A DNA stretch of 64,000 nt. It comes from Bacteroidia bacterium (GTDB taxonomy: Bacteria; Bacteroidota; Bacteroidia; B-17B0; Aurantibacillaceae). A program made the position numbers and the translations under genes. This document shows, in pieces, positions 25,583-34,452 of this stretch. Position 1 is the first letter of the stretch. Every line of letters starts with the position of its first letter. The stretch is taken from contig JACMNO010000110.1 of the NCBI GenBank assembly GCA_014378485.1, forward strand, positions 1-64,000. Reading direction: 5' to 3'. The notes beneath the pieces were generated by a model. The model saw only the letters and a list, made by a program, of their open reading frames with translations, did no database searches and had not been told where the DNA came from.

Positions 25583-26749
25583 TTGGCGAATAAGATAAGA
25601 TATTCTGATTCAAAATACATTAAACTATTATTAGTTGCCATCTATATTGGAATTGCGCTTATAATTTGCCGTTACGCTAAAAAAAACGCCTACTATGATC
25701 TGGATATTGTAATGTACACTGCTTGTGCATTAGAGAACGAATCCATGTCTCATAAGCAATTACATGATGCAGCCTATGATCTTGCAAAAGATGAGTTGGG
25801 AGAAGGGAGATTTAGAAATATGATTGATAGTACAAAATACTATCGCCATTCTATTTACAGATCAGCAGAGAATTTTTATAGCCAGTTACCTTTTTACAGA
25901 ATAAAACCTTTATATGTATGTATTTTAAAAACAGCGAATTCTTTTGGGGTATCTCCTATTCTGTTTTCAACCTATGTTAATTTGTTGGCCTATCTTTCTA
26001 TCAGTATCGTTTTGTTGTACTACCTGATCCGTTTTATCGGATTCTACAAAGGCTGGTTGATCTCTTTCTGTACGATGCTATTGCCAATAGTTTTGGACAC
26101 TATTAAAAACAACACACCGGATATGTTGTCGTCGTTTTTTATATTGGTAGCTGTTATGTTATTAATGTCAGATTCAGAGTTCCGAAGAAACATAGCTTTT
26201 ATTTTATTTTGTTTGGCTGTATTTGTAAGACCCGAAAGCATTATTTTTGTGACTGCTTTTTGCGGCATTGCGTTTTTTTATAAGTTACCTGAATATTCCA
26301 ATAAATATTTAGTGGTATTATTTAGCACTTCGGCACTTTGTTATTTGTTTGTGTCCTTTTATTACCATGCATATCCCTGGACCTTATTATACAAGCATTC
26401 TTTCCTTGGCTATATACCTGATCTCAATAATGCAGATACCTCGCTCACCATTAATGGCTACATTCATGGACTGCGCTTCATTCCCAATACCGTTTTTTAT
26501 TCCGATTTTTTCCTGATCCTGCTATTTTTGGTTTTGCCATTTTTATTATATGCTAAAGCTTATTGGAAAACTAAATTATTTGTGGCAGCGCAGGTATTAT
26601 TAGTTTCAGTTATCATAAGAGTTATTTTATTTCCTGACCTATCCATTCGTTTTTATACAGGTGTCTTTCTTATTTCTGTTGTTTTGTTTTTCAGAATTTT
26701 ATTGGGAAATCAAAAACCGAAAGTTTCGAATAACTTCAATTCAAATTAA
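25583..26749 (+). CDS. Polytopic membrane protein, possible GT-C-type glycosyltransferase
   Basis: 388 aa with about ten TM helices (KLLLVAIYIGIALIICRY, ISIVLLYYLIRFIGFYKGWL, IAFILFCLAVFVRPESIIFV, LVLPFLLYA). The RPES motif in a TM-rich context, the large first loop and the mixed aromatic TM segments recall GT39/GT87-type lipid-linked glycosyltransferases, but no acidic DxD-like motif is decisive. TTG start, 5 nt after the dihydroorotase stop; the GT4 gene follows after 3 nt, so it is translationally linked to both. Probable role in glycan or glycolipid assembly, by context. Confidence 0.6.
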   Translation: MANKIRYSDSKYIKLLLVAIYIGIALIICRYAKKNAYYDLDIVMYTACALENESMSHKQLHDAAYDLAKDELGEGRFRNMIDSTKYYRHSIYRSAENFYSQLPFYRIKPLYVCILKTANSFGVSPILFSTYVNLLAYLSISIVLLYYLIRFIGFYKGWLISFCTMLLPIVLDTIKNNTPDMLSSFFILVAVMLLMSDSEFRRNIAFILFCLAVFVRPESIIFVTAFCGIAFFYKLPEYSNKYLVVLFSTSALCYLFVSFYYHAYPWTLLYKHSFLGYIPDLNNADTSLTINGYIHGLRFIPNTVFYSDFFLILLFLVLPFLLYAKAYWKTKLFVAAQVLLVSVIIRVILFPDLSIRFYTGVFLISVVLFFRILLGNQKPKVSNNFNSN

Positions 26750-26752
26750 AAA

Positions 26753-27814
26753 TTGCCATCTTCCAAACCAAATACTGTTATTATTGTTACTCCCGGTTTT
26801 CCTAAGGATGAGCAGGATACAACGTGTTTGCCGGCATTCCAGCAATTTGCTTTGGCGCTCAAACAAAATTTTTCAGAACTTACCTTTGTTTTAATTTCTC
26901 TTCAGTATCCATTTAAAAAAGGATGGTATATGTGGAATGGAATTGCTGTACATGCCATAGGCGGAAAAAACAAGAAACACATTTTTGGTCTAAATACAAA
27001 ACGGCTTGCAATGCAGAAACTGAATGAGCTGAAGGAAATTTATACCATTAAAGGATTGATTAGTTTGTGGTGTATTGATACTGCTTTGGTGGCGAATAAA
27101 TTTGCGTTGAGAAATAATTTCAAACATTTAATTTGGATAATTGGACAAGATGCAAAACCAACGAATGGTTTCGTGAAAAAAATAAAACCAAAGCCAGAGC
27201 AATTGATAGCGATGAGTGATTTTTTGCAGGAAGAATTTAAAAAGAATCATCAAATAGAACCACAGCATGTTATTACAAATGGCATTAATCCAAAAATGTT
27301 TGAGCCTTTAAATGTGAGAGAAAGATCAATAGATATTTTAGGGGCAGGCTCTTTAATTCCTCTCAAAAATTACAACTTGTTTATTGAAGTCATTGCTGAG
27401 GTTGTAAAACAGTATCCTTCGTTGACCGTTAATATTGCAGGGGACGGCCCCGAAAAAAATTCACTAATTGATTTGATAATCCAATATAAACTTCAAAATA
27501 ATATTGAGTTGATTGGAGTAAAAACTCATTTAGAGACTTTGAGTTTAATGAATCAATCAAAACTGTTTTTACATACTTCCCATTACGAAGGCAATTCTAC
27601 AGTTTTAATGGAGGCCTTGTATAGTGGCTGCCGGGTTATTTCTACACAGAAACTGAGTAATGATTCGGTTAAAAATTTACACGTTAAATCAATAAAGACG
27701 GATTTGGTGAATTGTATTCTAGAATTGTTATCTAAAAAAAACGAACCTGAAAGGGTAACGTTTAACACGATGGACGATTCAGCAAAAAAAATTATGCAGC
27801 TGTTATTGAGTTAG
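26753..27814 (+). CDS. GT4-family glycosyltransferase
   Basis: 353-aa GT-B-fold enzyme. N-terminal VIIVTPGFPKDEQD; the C-terminal nucleotide-sugar domain has LGAGSLIPLKNYNLFIEVIA, VNIAGDGPEKNSLIDLI, and the EX7E-type HTSHYEGNSTVLMEALYSGC. TTG start, directly after the membrane protein. Its end overlaps the convergent 27803 gene by 12 bp. Acceptor and donor unknown. Confidence 0.87.
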   Translation: MPSSKPNTVIIVTPGFPKDEQDTTCLPAFQQFALALKQNFSELTFVLISLQYPFKKGWYMWNGIAVHAIGGKNKKHIFGLNTKRLAMQKLNELKEIYTIKGLISLWCIDTALVANKFALRNNFKHLIWIIGQDAKPTNGFVKKIKPKPEQLIAMSDFLQEEFKKNHQIEPQHVITNGINPKMFEPLNVRERSIDILGAGSLIPLKNYNLFIEVIAEVVKQYPSLTVNIAGDGPEKNSLIDLIIQYKLQNNIELIGVKTHLETLSLMNQSKLFLHTSHYEGNSTVLMEALYSGCRVISTQKLSNDSVKNLHVKSIKTDLVNCILELLSKKNEPERVTFNTMDDSAKKIMQLLLS

Positions 27815-28882
27815 TTCTTGTAAAGCATTTTCTATTTGCAAAGCAATTGCTTTATCGCTGCATTTATTCTCAAAGTGGTTTCTGATCGTTTCTTTTTGAG
27901 CATTGGTAAATTCGCGATCTAATGCTTTATTTAATTTTGCTGCCAATTCTAGTTCATTTCTCGGCCTGAACTGTTCTTTTTCATCCAACCCATTTAGTAA
28001 AAAATCAAATGCCGCAATGTTTGATACAATGGGAAACGTGCCGCAAGCCAATGCCTCTATCAATGAGTAACCACTTCCCTCGTATAAACTACAGGAAATA
28101 AAAACATCAGCACTGTTTAAAAGAGCTTCTATTTGTGTTTTCGGAATAGCGCCCTTAAATACAATATAATCATTCAATTTATTCGTATTGCAATAGGCTT
28201 TCAAGTCATCTTCTGAGTCGTTACTTGTATAATAAATAGAAACACAAAAGTCTGAACGCTTTAATTTCAAAATGCCAACAGCTTTTAATAAGGTAATAAA
28301 ATTTTTGTTTTCGTTTAACCTTCCAATGCACACTATTTGTTTGATAGCATTTGTGTGTTTTTGCCCTGATACATTAAAGTCAGAACTTCCTTCAACTACT
28401 TCGTAAATTTTGTTGACAGATGAAATACATTTCTTTTGTAGAAAAGGTAACGCCATTTCTTTTCCGTTAAATAAATAGGCATCTATCCATTTATCAGCCC
28501 ATGGCATGAGAACAGCTTTTTTTCTCAAGTACGTTTTTTCGGCGTGATGTTGCAAAATAACTTTTGATCCTGAAAACAATTTTATAATTGCGGCTTCTAA
28601 AAAATAATCTAATCCATGAATAATAACGTATTTACATTTGTTTTTTTTGATGTAATTAATGGCAGTTTTTAAAAACGACCATCTGTTTAGTTTTTCAGAC
28701 TTTAAATAAATAGAATGATACTTTTCATTTAACTCCAAATTATTATTTAATAAATAATGGACGATATGCATCTTTCCAAGTTCAATTTTATAGGATAAAG
28801 AAGAATATTGCTCTTTTAACAAAGCTTCTTTATCTTTATATTGAGAGGAAAAGAGATTAATATATACTATTTTTTTTTTCAA
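27803..28882 (-). CDS. GT4-family glycosyltransferase (opposite strand)
   Basis: 359 aa. Signatures: VCIGRLNENKNFITLLKAVG, the ADVFISCSLYEGSGYSLIEA donor-site EX7E region, and VIFKGAIPK-like central strands. TTG start at 28882 (poly-A coding stretch KKKIVYINLF). It is the only minus-strand gene within the 22-38 kb block and lies tail-to-tail with the preceding glycosyltransferase. The 96-bp spacer to the radical SAM gene at 28979 holds divergent promoters. Confidence 0.85.
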   Translation of the reverse strand: MKKKIVYINLFSSQYKDKEALLKEQYSSLSYKIELGKMHIVHYLLNNNLELNEKYHSIYLKSEKLNRWSFLKTAINYIKKNKCKYVIIHGLDYFLEAAIIKLFSGSKVILQHHAEKTYLRKKAVLMPWADKWIDAYLFNGKEMALPFLQKKCISSVNKIYEVVEGSSDFNVSGQKHTNAIKQIVCIGRLNENKNFITLLKAVGILKLKRSDFCVSIYYTSNDSEDDLKAYCNTNKLNDYIVFKGAIPKTQIEALLNSADVFISCSLYEGSGYSLIEALACGTFPIVSNIAAFDFLLNGLDEKEQFRPRNELELAAKLNKALDREFTNAQKETIRNHFENKCSDKAIALQIENALQELTQ

Positions 28883-28978
28883 GTATTTTTTGCACTAAAA
28901 TTAAGAGAATTAATCAGCCAACGTATATGTTTTGTAAAGATTTTAATTAACTTTATTACACTTTTTTTACTTTGATCA

Positions 28979-30394
28979 TTGAAACACACTGTTGTACTAT
29001 ATAATCCCGAAGCTGTTTTTTATACGATGCCATTAGCTTTACTGGCTATCGGTTCGGTTTTGGATGCCGATAAGTATAACGTGGTAATTATAGATGGCAG
29101 GTTGGAATCTGATCCGATGATCAAAATTAATGCGGCTCTTCAGAATAATGGTGTTTGTTTTGCAACTACGGTCTTAACAGGAAGCCCTATAAAAGACGCT
29201 GTTAAAATCTCGAGAGCTGTTAAAGAAAAATTTCCTAATATGCCTGTTGTTTGGGGTGGCTGGCATCCTTCCTTGTTTCCAAAGCAAACACTTGATGAAT
29301 CTAGTGTGGACGTTGTGATTAAGGGCCAGGGCGAAAATACATTTAAAGAATTACTTGATCGATATGTTGCCAATGTCACATTAGAAGGCTTAAAAGGTAT
29401 TTATTATAAAGCAAATGGCGTTTATACAGAGAATGCCGAAAGGATAATGGAGGACATTAATAATTTTGCACCTTTTAATTACGACTTGATTGATGTAAAA
29501 GGTTACATGAATTTAAGTGGCAGAAAACAACTGGATTATATTTCATCACAGGGATGTCGTTTTCGTTGTTCCTTTTGTGCCGACCCATTTATGTATAAGC
29601 GAGGGTGGTATGGTTATAGTCCAGAAAGGATGGGAGTTGAAATAGAATTGTTGTGGAACAAATATAAATTCGAACATATCCATTTACAAGACGAAACATT
29701 TTTCACAAACAGCAAACGCGTAAAAGCAGTGGCGGAGGAATTCATCAAACGTAAATTACCTGTTAGTTGGTTTGGAACCATGCGTGCGGATCAGGGAGTT
29801 CGTTTGGATGATGAGGTTTGGAAATTATGTAAAGAGTCGGGACTTGAACGCGTGATGATAGGCATGGAAGCAGGGACACAGGAAATGCTCGACTGGATGC
29901 AAAAAGATATTAAGCTGGAACACATTTATGAAGCCGCAAAGCAATGTATTAAATATGACATTGCGATTAATTTTAGTATCATCGTTGGATTTCCGGGAGA
30001 AACGGATGAAAGTATTTCTGAAACTTTGCGTATGGTAAAGGAATTACGAAAAATGAGTAGCAAATTTAATATGAGCATTTTTTATTATAAACCTTATCCG
30101 GGAAATAAAATTGCGGATGAATTATTGACTAACGGTTACCGGTTTAATTCAACACTGGAAGAGTGGAGCAATTTTGATTACGTGGGAACTAAAAAAAGCG
30201 AATGGATCAGTGAAGAAAAGATACGTGAGATCGAAAACTTTAAATTCTACCAAAATATGGCCTATAATGATCGTACGCCTGCAAAATTTCTTTTCCAGGA
30301 ATTCGCCAAATGGCGTATTGAAAACAAGATTTATCATTTCCCGATCGAACGAAAGTTAAAAGAGTGGTTAAAGCCCGTTCAAAAAATGTCGTAG
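28979..30394 (+). CDS. Cobalamin-binding-type radical SAM protein, copy 1
   Basis: 471 aa. Residues 1-130 form a Rossmann-like cobalamin-binding-type domain (TVVLYNPEAVFYTMPLALLAIGS ... VVWGGWHPSL ... VIKGQGENTFKELL) without the DxHxxG motif. The radical SAM core begins with C193/C197/C200 (CRFRCSFC) and shows MIGMEAGTQEMLDWMQK and FSIIVGFPGETDES. Such enzymes methylate or rearrange unactivated carbons. TTG start. Strongly paralogous to the 31224 product: shared VDG/IDG-x-LE-x-DP, GG-W/Y and GQGENTF/GPGDNTF. First member of the radical SAM array; a methyltransferase gene follows 2 nt later. Confidence 0.88.
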   Translation: MKHTVVLYNPEAVFYTMPLALLAIGSVLDADKYNVVIIDGRLESDPMIKINAALQNNGVCFATTVLTGSPIKDAVKISRAVKEKFPNMPVVWGGWHPSLFPKQTLDESSVDVVIKGQGENTFKELLDRYVANVTLEGLKGIYYKANGVYTENAERIMEDINNFAPFNYDLIDVKGYMNLSGRKQLDYISSQGCRFRCSFCADPFMYKRGWYGYSPERMGVEIELLWNKYKFEHIHLQDETFFTNSKRVKAVAEEFIKRKLPVSWFGTMRADQGVRLDDEVWKLCKESGLERVMIGMEAGTQEMLDWMQKDIKLEHIYEAAKQCIKYDIAINFSIIVGFPGETDESISETLRMVKELRKMSSKFNMSIFYYKPYPGNKIADELLTNGYRFNSTLEEWSNFDYVGTKKSEWISEEKIREIENFKFYQNMAYNDRTPAKFLFQEFAKWRIENKIYHFPIERKLKEWLKPVQKMS

Positions 30395-30396
30395 TA

Positions 30397-31224
30397 ATGG
30401 AAGATCTTCAAAGTTTTATAAAAGTACCGGTAGATCATAAACTATCTGTTGATGGAATTTATAATATTGCTCCGGATTCTTTTAATGAGCGACTTTTTTC
30501 ATTTCTTGATCGTTTTACTGAAATACAAACTAAAGAAAAAAACTATCGCTTACCATTTCATTTATATGAGCAATTCCCTAATTTAACTATTCAAGAATTG
30601 GCTTCAGAGACCTTTACACGTAAACAGGATCTGAAAATTTTAGACAAGCATTTTCAAAAATATTTAAGCTCAACTAATCGTGTGCTTGAAATTGGGGGAT
30701 GGAATGGCTGGTTAACAAATCGCCTTTCGGATAGAGGTTTAAAGGTTATTACTGTTGATATTTTTGAAGATGAAGAAAATGGTTTAAGATCTAAAAAGCA
30801 TTATAAAAACAGTAATTGGTTATCTGTTCAAACAGATTTATTAGATACAAGTATTTATAATTCTCAATTTGATATGATCGTTTTTAATCATTGCTCGCAG
30901 TTTTTGACCGATCCATTAATATTGGTTGAGAAATATAAATTGTTATTAAACAGAAATGGAGTTTTGCTGATCCTTGGAAATACGTTTTATAAAAACACAG
31001 ATGCAAAAGCGTCAGAAGTTTTGAAAACTGATATGTACTTTAAGAAAAACTATGATTTCAATATCAGGTTCTATCCTTCCAAAGGTTATTTTAGTTATGA
31101 AGACTTCGATCATTTTTCGAAAAATAACTTTAAATTTATATCCTATAAATTCTCTGTACCCGGAATAATTAAAAAATTTCTGAAAAAAGAAAAAAGTGGA
31201 ATTTTATATTTTATCAATCCATAA
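30397..31224 (+). CDS. SAM-dependent methyltransferase, copy 1
   Basis: 275 aa from the ATG at 30397, 2 nt after the radical SAM stop (an ORF start at 30364 overlaps that gene). Class I Rossmann core with motif I VLEIGGWNGWLTNRL, the acidic GLKVITVDIF and motif IV FDMIVFNHCSQFL. N-terminal about 90 residues are unrelated. Its stop overlaps the next radical SAM start (TAATG), so the pair is co-translated. Substrate unknown. Confidence 0.8.
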   Translation: MEDLQSFIKVPVDHKLSVDGIYNIAPDSFNERLFSFLDRFTEIQTKEKNYRLPFHLYEQFPNLTIQELASETFTRKQDLKILDKHFQKYLSSTNRVLEIGGWNGWLTNRLSDRGLKVITVDIFEDEENGLRSKKHYKNSNWLSVQTDLLDTSIYNSQFDMIVFNHCSQFLTDPLILVEKYKLLLNRNGVLLILGNTFYKNTDAKASEVLKTDMYFKKNYDFNIRFYPSKGYFSYEDFDHFSKNNFKFISYKFSVPGIIKKFLKKEKSGILYFINP

Positions 31225-32720
31225 TGTCGATTCTTTTATTTAATCCACGGGCTACTCATCACAATCCACGCATTCCAAACAGTGTGTTGCAAATTGCGGC
31301 CAGTATTGATGGTACTTATGAATGGGTTATTGTAGATGGGAATTTAGAAACAGATCCGTGGGCTGTGATCGAAAATTATTTATCCTCAGGAAAAGTCAAT
31401 TATTTTGCATGCACAGTTATGCCAGGCCCACAATTAAAACAGGCTATTCCTTTCACAAAAAAGATCAGGGCAAACTATCCGCATATTAAAATAATTTTTG
31501 GAGGTTATTTTGCATCCAATCAATATGCGGTTAATTTAAATTCGGGTTATGTAGATTATATTGTTAGTGGCCCTGGTGATAACACCTTTCCAAAATTAAT
31601 TAATGCTATCGAAAATAATTTGCCGGTTGATGGGATCAAGAACCTTATCTATAAAAAAGATGGACAAATTATAAAAACCGCCAAAGAAGAATTATTAGAT
31701 CTGGATAAGTTACCGCCTTTACCTTACAATAAATTAAACAACTTTTACCCTCTTCAAAAAATATTACCAAAAACGTATTTGGGAAAAAAAACCATTGCGT
31801 ACCACAGTAGTTTTGGTTGCCCTTTTACCTGCTCGTTTTGTGCAGTTGTTCCTATTTACAATGCCCGATGGAAAGGCAAGTCAGCTCAGGGAATTTACAA
31901 TGATGTAAAATTATTGAAAGACACTTATCAGGCAGATTCCATAGAGTTTCATGATAATAACTTTTTTGTGTCTGAAAAACGTACAATTGAATTTTCTAAA
32001 CTCATTGAAAAAGAAAACATGGTTTGGTGGGGTGAGGCGCGCATTGATACCATGGATAAATATAAAGATGAATCTTTAGCGGCTATAAGAAAATCTGGCT
32101 GCAAGATGATATTTTTTGGAGCAGAGACAGGCAATGATGAAGTTTTGAAAAAAATGGACAAAGGTGGTACTCAAACGGGAGAACAGATTTTAAGGTTTGC
32201 CGAACGTCTAAAAAAATTCGACATTATTCCTGAATATTCTTTTGTATTAGGAATTCCGGGAGATACAGAGGAGCAGGTAAACAAACAAATTGATGAGGAC
32301 ATTGCTTTCATTAAAAAAGTAAAAGCTATTAATCCTAAAACAGAAATTATTATTTATACATATAGTCCCGTACCGACAGAAGGATCTGATATGTATAAAC
32401 AGGTTTTGGATAGCGGATTTAAGTTTCCTGAAACATTAGAAGACTGGATCAGCCCGGCGTGGGAAAACTTTGATCTTCGAAAAAACCCTTTAACTCCGTG
32501 GTTAAAGCCATTTATGATAGATAAGATCAAACAGTTTGAAACAGTACTGAATGGTTACTATCCTTCGAATTCGGATATACGTTTGACAACTTCAAAAAAG
32601 TTCATTTTAAAAACATTAAGTAGCTGGCGGTATAAAAGCAGTGTGTATTCGTTCCCAAAGGAAATCAGTTTTTTACAAAGGGTTTGGAAATACCGTCAAC
32701 CTGAAACAGAAGGATTTTAG
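31224..32720 (+). CDS. Cobalamin-binding-type radical SAM protein, copy 2
   Basis: 498 aa. N-terminal cobalamin-type domain (SILLFNPRATHHNPRIPNSV ... IIFGGYFAS ... IVSGPGDNTFPKLI), then the 4Fe-4S ligands C199/C203/C206 (CPFTCSFC), FFGAETGNDEVLKKMDKGG and EYSFVLGIPGDTEEQV. A clear paralogue of the 28979 product, with an HHN-rich N-terminus of its own. Start ATG overlaps the upstream stop; the 32722 methyltransferase starts 1 nt after its stop. Confidence 0.88.
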   Translation: MSILLFNPRATHHNPRIPNSVLQIAASIDGTYEWVIVDGNLETDPWAVIENYLSSGKVNYFACTVMPGPQLKQAIPFTKKIRANYPHIKIIFGGYFASNQYAVNLNSGYVDYIVSGPGDNTFPKLINAIENNLPVDGIKNLIYKKDGQIIKTAKEELLDLDKLPPLPYNKLNNFYPLQKILPKTYLGKKTIAYHSSFGCPFTCSFCAVVPIYNARWKGKSAQGIYNDVKLLKDTYQADSIEFHDNNFFVSEKRTIEFSKLIEKENMVWWGEARIDTMDKYKDESLAAIRKSGCKMIFFGAETGNDEVLKKMDKGGTQTGEQILRFAERLKKFDIIPEYSFVLGIPGDTEEQVNKQIDEDIAFIKKVKAINPKTEIIIYTYSPVPTEGSDMYKQVLDSGFKFPETLEDWISPAWENFDLRKNPLTPWLKPFMIDKIKQFETVLNGYYPSNSDIRLTTSKKFILKTLSSWRYKSSVYSFPKEISFLQRVWKYRQPETEGF

Positions 32721-32721
32721 A

Positions 32722-33399
32722 ATGCTGGATCGTTTTCAAAAAATATATATGCAAACCTTTGCCAAGCCCTATGTGCTTTGGTATTTAAAAAAAGAAAGAA
32801 CAGATACAGTTCGTGATTTTAAGTTAATTATCAAACCAACTGTTTTCCATCCCAAATTCTTTTTCAGCAGTATTTTTTTATTTGATTTTATTTCTACTTT
32901 AAACTTGGCAGGAAAACATTTTTTAGAAATAGGTTGCGGATCAGGCTTAATCAGTTTATTGGCACATCAAAAAAAAGCAATAGTAACAGCTTGCGATATA
33001 AATGATGCCGCTGTTGATTGTGCAAAACTGAATTTTGAAAAAAACTTCGCAATGGAAATAACAAATGTTTCTGTATTAAAAAGCGACTTGTTCGATGCTA
33101 TTCCTGATTCTAAATTTGATATTATAGTCATTAATCCCCCTTATTTTTTTGAGGATGTTAAAACCGATGATCAGCTGGCGTGGAATTGTGGAAAAAATGG
33201 CGAATATTTCATTAAATTGTTTTCAGGATTACAGCATTTTATTCATGCCAAAAGTAAGGTGTATATGATTTTGGCCGACAACTGCGAGATCGACAAAATT
33301 AAGCAAATTGCAAAAAGCAATCTATTAGAATTTCATTTAATTGTTCAAAAAAAGATCAAATGGGAGAATAATTTTATTTTTAAAATTGATCCTATTTAA
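32722..33399 (+). CDS. SAM-dependent methyltransferase, copy 2 (NPPY type)
   Basis: 226 aa from the ATG at 32722 (the ORF extends upstream into the radical SAM gene). Motif I FLEIGCGSGLISLLAHQKKA and the motif IV INPPYF are those of N-methyltransferases such as the HemK/PrmC and RlmG/RsmC group. In this context the target is more likely the pathway product than rRNA or release factors, but that is inference. Confidence 0.82.
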   Translation: MLDRFQKIYMQTFAKPYVLWYLKKERTDTVRDFKLIIKPTVFHPKFFFSSIFLFDFISTLNLAGKHFLEIGCGSGLISLLAHQKKAIVTACDINDAAVDCAKLNFEKNFAMEITNVSVLKSDLFDAIPDSKFDIIVINPPYFFEDVKTDDQLAWNCGKNGEYFIKLFSGLQHFIHAKSKVYMILADNCEIDKIKQIAKSNLLEFHLIVQKKIKWENNFIFKIDPI

Positions 33400-33431
33400 T
33401 GTATCTTAGTTGGTATTAAAACTATGACAAT

Positions 33432-34370
33432 TTGATTCAAACGTTTACTTTAACCTTAATTCAAAAAGATGTATTAAAGACTTTATTATATTTTGACGTA
33501 TTTAATTATCCGTTAAAATTTAATGAGGTGTTTTACAATATGCCCGTGCGTATTAGTAAAGAAGATCTCAGTGACAATCTGCAATGTTTGATTGAGGAAG
33601 GATTTATTAAGGAAGAAAAGAGCTTTTATCTTCTTTCATCGTCGTCCGTTGATATTATAGACCGCCGTTTAAAAGGAAATGCAGAGGCTTCAGAAACCAT
33701 GCATAAAGCCTATTATTTTAGTAAAAAAATCGCTTCATTTCCTTTTATTTCAGGAGTTTGTATTTCAGGAAGTTTATCTAAAAATTATTATGATGAGCAT
33801 AGCGACATTGATTATTTTGTGATCACAAAAGCAAACCGTTTGTGGATCTGTCGTATGGTCTTCATTCTGTATTATAAAACACTATCTAAAAAAGAAAAAA
33901 ATAATTACTGCCTGAATTATTTTATTTCGGAAGCTGATTTACTTATCCCTGACAAAAATGATTTTGTAGCAACTGAGCTGGCGTATTTACTACCTACGGT
34001 TAATTATTCTATGTACAAACGTGTATTAAAAGAAAATAGCTGGTACAAGAAGAAATTTTTAAATAAGGGAGAATTGCCCGATTTGAATTGTATTGAACCA
34101 CCAAACCCTTGGTATAAAAAAGCCATAGAATTTATGTTTTATGGTAAATTTGGCGATCGGGTTGATGATCAATTATTGTATATCACATTAAAGCACTGGC
34201 AAAGAAAATATCCGGAATTAAGTCAGGAAGATTTTGAACTTCAATTTCGTTCCAGGAAAAATGTATGTAAATATCATTCAAAAGGTCATCAGAATAAGGT
34301 GTTGCTTTTATGGGAAGAAAAAATAAAATTGTTTGAGAAAAAGTTTGATGTTAGTTTAGATTGCCAGTAA
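33432..34370 (+). CDS. Nucleotidyltransferase-domain protein with N-terminal winged-helix-like region
   Basis: 312 aa, TTG start. Residues 10-80 resemble a winged helix (KDVLKTLLYFDVFNYPLKFN ... LSDNLQCLIEEGFIK). Residues 105-135 carry a pol-beta-type nucleotidyltransferase motif GSLSKNYYDEHSDIDYFVIT with D125/D127. The remainder is helical. It could activate a small molecule or sugar by NMP transfer, or be an MNT-type modifier; no HEPN partner is present. It sits between the second and third radical SAM modules. Confidence 0.7.
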   Translation: MIQTFTLTLIQKDVLKTLLYFDVFNYPLKFNEVFYNMPVRISKEDLSDNLQCLIEEGFIKEEKSFYLLSSSSVDIIDRRLKGNAEASETMHKAYYFSKKIASFPFISGVCISGSLSKNYYDEHSDIDYFVITKANRLWICRMVFILYYKTLSKKEKNNYCLNYFISEADLLIPDKNDFVATELAYLLPTVNYSMYKRVLKENSWYKKKFLNKGELPDLNCIEPPNPWYKKAIEFMFYGKFGDRVDDQLLYITLKHWQRKYPELSQEDFELQFRSRKNVCKYHSKGHQNKVLLLWEEKIKLFEKKFDVSLDCQ

Positions 34371-34426
34371 GATTCTAAGTATCAAATGAAGTTGACATAT
34401 ATATACTTATTAAAACGTCTGCTATG

Positions 34427-34446
34427 ATTTGCGAGATCTGCGGGAA
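34427..34446 (+). repeat. Dispersed repeat copy (GATTTGCGAGATCTGCGGGA)
   Basis: Same family as the arm at 24284-24302 and likewise ends just before a start codon (ATG at 34453). A reading frame that starts at 34429 is repeat sequence, not gene. Confidence 0.65.
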
Positions 34447-34452
34447 ACGAAA

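Noticed and set aside
33432-34370. Nucleotidyltransferase as half of an MNT/HEPN toxin-antitoxin pair
   Set aside because: No HEPN partner adjacent; it is 312 aa, much larger than a typical MNT antitoxin, and embedded in the rSAM array.
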